Shown piece by piece: positions 23,533 through 26,385 of a DNA stretch of 26,385 bases. This stretch comes from Porticoccaceae bacterium (GTDB lineage: Bacteria > Pseudomonadota > Gammaproteobacteria > Pseudomonadales > Porticoccaceae). The notes beneath the pieces are model-generated. The model saw only the letters and a program-made list of their open reading frames with translations, had not been told where the DNA came from and did no database searches. Each line of letters starts with the position of its first letter. Position 1 is the stretch's first letter. The stretch lies in assembly GCA_023255165.1 (NCBI GenBank), contig JALRJD010000337.1, forward strand, positions 1-26,385, read 5' to 3'. A program made the position numbers and the translations under genes.

Positions 23533-24750
23533 ATGTCTGACTTAAAAAAATCGCTCAAACTCGCCAATGTCTGTTACGACATCCGCGGGCCGGTTCTCGA
23601 TCATGCTAACCTGCTTGAGGAAGAAGGCCAACGCATTATTAAACTTAATATCGGCAATCCAGGTGCCTTTGGCTTTGACGCGCCGGACGAAATCATGCGC
23701 GATGTCATTCACAACCTGCGCGACGCTCAGGGCTACTGCCATTCAAAAGGTCTGTTTTCAGCGCGCAAAGCGGTGATGCAGCGCGCCCAGACCCAAGGCA
23801 TTGCCGACGTGGTGGTCGAAGATGTGATTATGGGCAACGGTGTTAGCGAGCTGATTGTGATGGCGATGCAGGCGCTGCTCAATAACGGCGACGAGATACT
23901 GATCCCCTCCCCCGACTACCCGCTGTGGACCGCCGCGGTATCCATGGCCGGTGGTACGCCGCGCCACTACCAGTGCAATGAGCTGGATGACTGGCAGCCG
24001 AATATTGCCGATATCGAAAGCAAGATAACCGCCAACACCCGCGGCATTGTGGTGATCAATCCAAATAATCCAACCGGTGCCGTCTACAGCGAAGATAATC
24101 TCAAGCAGATTGTGGCGCTGGCGGAAAAACACAATCTGGTGGTGTTTGCCGACGAAATTTACGATCGTATTCTCTACGATGATGCCGTGCATGTGCCGCT
24201 GGCGACGCTGGTGAAAAAGGTGCTCTGCCTGACCTTTAACGGCCTTTCAAAAACCTATCGCCTGGCTGGATTTCGCTCGGGCTGGATGCTGATCTCCGGC
24301 GCCAAGCAGAACGCAAAGAGTTATATCGAAGGGCTGGAGATGCTCGCTTCGATGCGCCTGTGCGCCAATGTGCCGGCCATGCTTGCGGTGCAGACCGCAC
24401 TGGGCGGTTACCAGAGCATCAACGATCTGATCCTGCCCGGCGGCCGCTTAATGGAACAGCGCGACCTGGCTTACGATCTGATTACACAGATTCCCGGCGT
24501 CAGTTGCGTAAAGCCAAAATCGGCGATGTATCTGTTCCCGAAGCTGGACCCGGAGATCTATCCGATTGCCGATGATGAAGAGCTGGTACTGGAACTGCTC
24601 AAACAGGAGCGCGTGCTGCTGGTGCAAGGTAGCGCCTTTAATATGGAAGGCACCCAGCATTTCCGCATTGTGTTTTTGCCGGACAAGGATCAGCTGGTCG
24701 AGGCGATTGGCAAGCTGTCACTGTTTCTGGCCCGGTTGCGAACCCCCTAA
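23533..24750 (+). CDS. alaA: Alanine aminotransferase AlaA
   Basis: A PLP-dependent class I aminotransferase that makes alanine from pyruvate and glutamate. The 405-aa product matches E. coli AlaA (YfbQ, 405 aa) throughout: KLANVCYDIRGPVL at the N terminus, KLNIGNPGAFGFDAPDEI, GNGVSELIVMAMQALL, PDYPLWTAAVSMAGG, VINPNNPTGAVYS, the PLP lysine in FNGLSKTYRLAGFRSGW, and GLEMLASMRLCANVPA. The ATG is preceded by AGAAACAATAA, a weak Shine-Dalgarno. It is divergent from the DUF1499 gene and convergent with pdxB (17 bp between the stops). Confidence 0.96.
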   Translation: MSDLKKSLKLANVCYDIRGPVLDHANLLEEEGQRIIKLNIGNPGAFGFDAPDEIMRDVIHNLRDAQGYCHSKGLFSARKAVMQRAQTQGIADVVVEDVIMGNGVSELIVMAMQALLNNGDEILIPSPDYPLWTAAVSMAGGTPRHYQCNELDDWQPNIADIESKITANTRGIVVINPNNPTGAVYSEDNLKQIVALAEKHNLVVFADEIYDRILYDDAVHVPLATLVKKVLCLTFNGLSKTYRLAGFRSGWMLISGAKQNAKSYIEGLEMLASMRLCANVPAMLAVQTALGGYQSINDLILPGGRLMEQRDLAYDLITQIPGVSCVKPKSAMYLFPKLDPEIYPIADDEELVLELLKQERVLLVQGSAFNMEGTQHFRIVFLPDKDQLVEAIGKLSLFLARLRTP

Positions 24751-24753
24751 TCG

Positions 24754-24801
24754 GGAGAAGCCAATTATCAGGAGAAGCCAAGCGTATTAGCCTGGCTTCT
24801 C
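24754..24801. repeat. Direct and inverted repeats between alaA and pdxB
   Basis: GGAGAAGCCAA occurs twice (24754-24764 and 24771-24781), 17 bp apart. The second copy forms a 9-bp stem with TGGCTTCTC (24793-24801). The hairpin covers the last codons and stop of pdxB. No U tract is present on either strand, but its place between two convergent genes suggests a transcription barrier. Confidence 0.5.
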
Positions 24802-25958
24802 AACCTGATTGAGAGCGGTTCGGTTGAGATCATCTGACTGGATCGTTCGTCACCATTTGCCATCTTGTCCGCCAGACGATAGTAGCCAAACTCATGGCGC
24901 TCCGGGTATTGTTTACGCAGCAGATCAAACTGCTTTGCCACCTCATCTGAGGATGCCCCAGAAGTTATCGCTGCCGCCGCTTCCATTATCGCCGCACGCA
25001 TTCTGCGATCATCGTCGGCCACATCGTAGCTGGCCAAAATAAGTTCGTTAAGATTATCTGCCGCCAAGGGTTCGACGCCCTCTTGCAGCGCGTTATCTGC
25101 TGTCACGACCTGAGCTGTATCAATCTCAATCTGATTTTCCTGACACCAGCGGCCGTACGCATCAGCTAGCATGGCGGTGCCACGCACCTTGCCCTCAATG
25201 CTGTAGCCCGCTATGTGGGGTGTCGCCAGCGCAATTCTGTCGAGCAGCGCCAGATTAATATGCGGCTCACCTTCCCAGACATCCAGCGCCACCTGCAAGC
25301 CAGGCTTTTTGTTCAGACAATCGAGCAATGCGGCATTGTCGATAACAGCTCCGCGGCCGGCATTAATTAACAGCGCGCTGTCGCCGAGCTGAGCCAGCCT
25401 TTCGGCATTAAACAAATGCCTGGTCGGAAAAGGACCGGAATCGGTCAATGGTGTGTGCACACAGATAATATCCGCCGTCAGCACAGTGTCGAAATCAACC
25501 AGATTAATCCCGGTCTCCGCGGATAGAAATGGATCGTAGACACGACAAGTAACCCCGAGCCGGGTCAGGCTATTATAGAGTCGTCGGCCAACATTGCCGC
25601 AGCCGATGATACCGACCGTGCGCTGCAGCCAGTCCGGTTGCAGCCGGCTGAGAACCGACAGGTCGTATTGCACCACCGCATCCGCATTGCAGCCCGGCGC
25701 ATGGGCAAAACCAATACCACACTGCAGTAAATAATCCTGGTCAATATGGTCTGTGCCGATGGTAGCGGAACCGACAAACTGTACCGGGGAGTGTTCCAGC
25801 AGCGACTGATTAACCGGTGTCACAGAGCGCACCAGCAACAGGTCGGCATCGGCAATATCGGCGGCACTGATATCGCGTCCGGGCAGCCTGGTGATCGACC
25901 CGAGATGGCCAAACAGCTGCTCGACATGGGACATATTTTGGTCCGCTACTATTTTCAA
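24768..25958 (-). CDS. pdxB: Erythronate-4-phosphate dehydrogenase PdxB
   Basis: An NAD-dependent D-2-hydroxyacid dehydrogenase family member that oxidises 4-phosphoerythronate in the DXP-dependent pathway to pyridoxal phosphate. The 396-aa product (E. coli 378) has the N-terminal KIVADQNM, VRSVTPVN and GSATIGTDHID, the Rossmann motif GIIGCGNVGRRL, and catalytic-region motifs INAGRGAVID and TPHIAGYSIEGKVRGT. A C-terminal dimerisation domain follows. I choose the TTG at 25958, which has AAGGA seven bases upstream and gives the family N terminus. A TTG at 26003 would overlap xni and add 15 non-family residues. It lies 35 bp after xni. Confidence 0.93.
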   Translation of the reverse strand: MKIVADQNMSHVEQLFGHLGSITRLPGRDISAADIADADLLLVRSVTPVNQSLLEHSPVQFVGSATIGTDHIDQDYLLQCGIGFAHAPGCNADAVVQYDLSVLSRLQPDWLQRTVGIIGCGNVGRRLYNSLTRLGVTCRVYDPFLSAETGINLVDFDTVLTADIICVHTPLTDSGPFPTRHLFNAERLAQLGDSALLINAGRGAVIDNAALLDCLNKKPGLQVALDVWEGEPHINLALLDRIALATPHIAGYSIEGKVRGTAMLADAYGRWCQENQIEIDTAQVVTADNALQEGVEPLAADNLNELILASYDVADDDRRMRAAIMEAAAAITSGASSDEVAKQFDLLRKQYPERHEFGYYRLADKMANGDERSSQMISTEPLSIRLRSQANTLGFS

Positions 25959-25993
25959 TCCTGGTTCCTTTTCGTTTTTCACTAATGGCTTCG

Positions 25994-26385
25994 TCAAGAC
26001 CAATCCACTCCAATTTCCCGCCCCCGCAACTGTCTGGCGCGTTCGCTAAAGCTTTGGCCAAAACCCATCTCTTCGCAGAACAGATCAAAGGCATCGAGAT
26101 AAATACCCTGCCAGGCGATCTGCTGCAGATCCGGCGCCTCATCAATATCGCTGCAAATGGTGGTTAGCTGCCGCGCCAACAGCAACTGCTCTCTATGGTT
26201 GGCCAGTTTATCGGCCAGCTTGGCAGCGCCACGAATCGGTAAATCCTGCAACTGATCGAGATGGTCGAGGATGGCATCAATATCCGGATAATGCAGCAAC
26301 AGCTGCCTGGCAGTCTTGGCGCCAATACCGGGAACGCCCGCAATATTATCACTGCTGTCGCCGGTCAGGGCGAGAAAGTCCGCCA
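25994..26385 (-). CDS. xni: Flap endonuclease Xni (ExoIX), 3' part only
   Basis: A partial gene: the frame is open to the window edge, leaving the last 130 or so residues. The segment DFLALTGDSSDNIAGVPGIG (near the edge), followed by AKTARQLLLHYPD, is the helix-3-turn-helix DNA-binding motif of 5'-3' exonucleases. The protein ends about 100 residues later with no polymerase domain, which fits Xni rather than DNA polymerase I. Xni-type proteins bind flap DNA and lack part of the metal cluster of the polymerase I nuclease; the metal-site residues are outside the window. It is followed by pdxB on the same strand. Confidence 0.85.
   Translation of the reverse strand, partial: ADFLALTGDSSDNIAGVPGIGAKTARQLLLHYPDIDAILDHLDQLQDLPIRGAAKLADKLANHREQLLLARQLTTICSDIDEAPDLQQIAWQGIYLDAFDLFCEEMGFGQSFSERARQLRGREIGVDWS

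Overview
The window is chromosomal DNA of a Gram-negative gammaproteobacterium. The evidence is a lipid A/Kdo gene cluster (msbA, lpxK, kdsB), close matches to the enterobacterial forms of YgiQ, AvtA, AlaA and PdxB, and tRNA genes that encode their CCA ends. A marine, Cellvibrionales-like origin is possible from the order comEC-exbB-exbD-msbA-lpxK-kdsB, but this is a guess. No phage, IS element, CRISPR array, toxin or defence gene is visible. Nearly all of the window is core metabolism and envelope biogenesis.

Layout. 1-205: the 3' end of a tRNA-Ser-like gene, its terminator, and an odd element in which a second copy of the tRNA 3' sequence is split by an 81-bp block of hairpins. 358-470: tRNA-Arg(CCU) with its promoter, minus strand. 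547-3496: convergent rsmE and ygiQ; ygiQ is preceded by four 22-bp tandem repeats. 3704-5855: a Fur-box promoter driving feoA-feoB, followed closely by pabB (to 7269). 7329-10809, minus: LMW phosphatase-murB-alkB-like-avtA, tightly packed. 10945-18277, minus: comEC-exbB-exbD-msbA-lpxK-kdsB. 18500-20091, plus: a flavodoxin-like gene and a patatin-like lipase. 20156-20523, minus: a tRNA-Glu/tRNA-Gly operon with terminator, promoter and a long leader that could fold. 20712-23425, minus: a DUF3422 protein, a small orphan ORF and a DUF1499 protein. 23533-24750, plus: alaA. 24768-26385, minus: pdxB and the 3' part of xni (cut by the window edge).

How the genes work together. Six envelope genes are clustered: kdsB and lpxK make activated Kdo and phosphorylate lipid A, msbA flips it, murB makes UDP-MurNAc, and exbB/exbD form a proton-driven motor. 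feoA/feoB import ferrous iron under probable Fur control. pabB, pdxB, avtA and alaA supply folate, vitamin B6 and alanine. rsmE and the tRNAs serve translation. The AlkB-like protein and Xni serve DNA repair.

Most unusual features: the hairpin cassette splitting a tRNA 3'-end copy (74-204); two short tandem arrays (22 bp before ygiQ, 16 bp across the comEC stop codon); the long tRNA-operon leader; and an orphan ORF near 22.3-22.7 kb. I saw no complete novel multi-gene system; the first of these is the best candidate for something undescribed.
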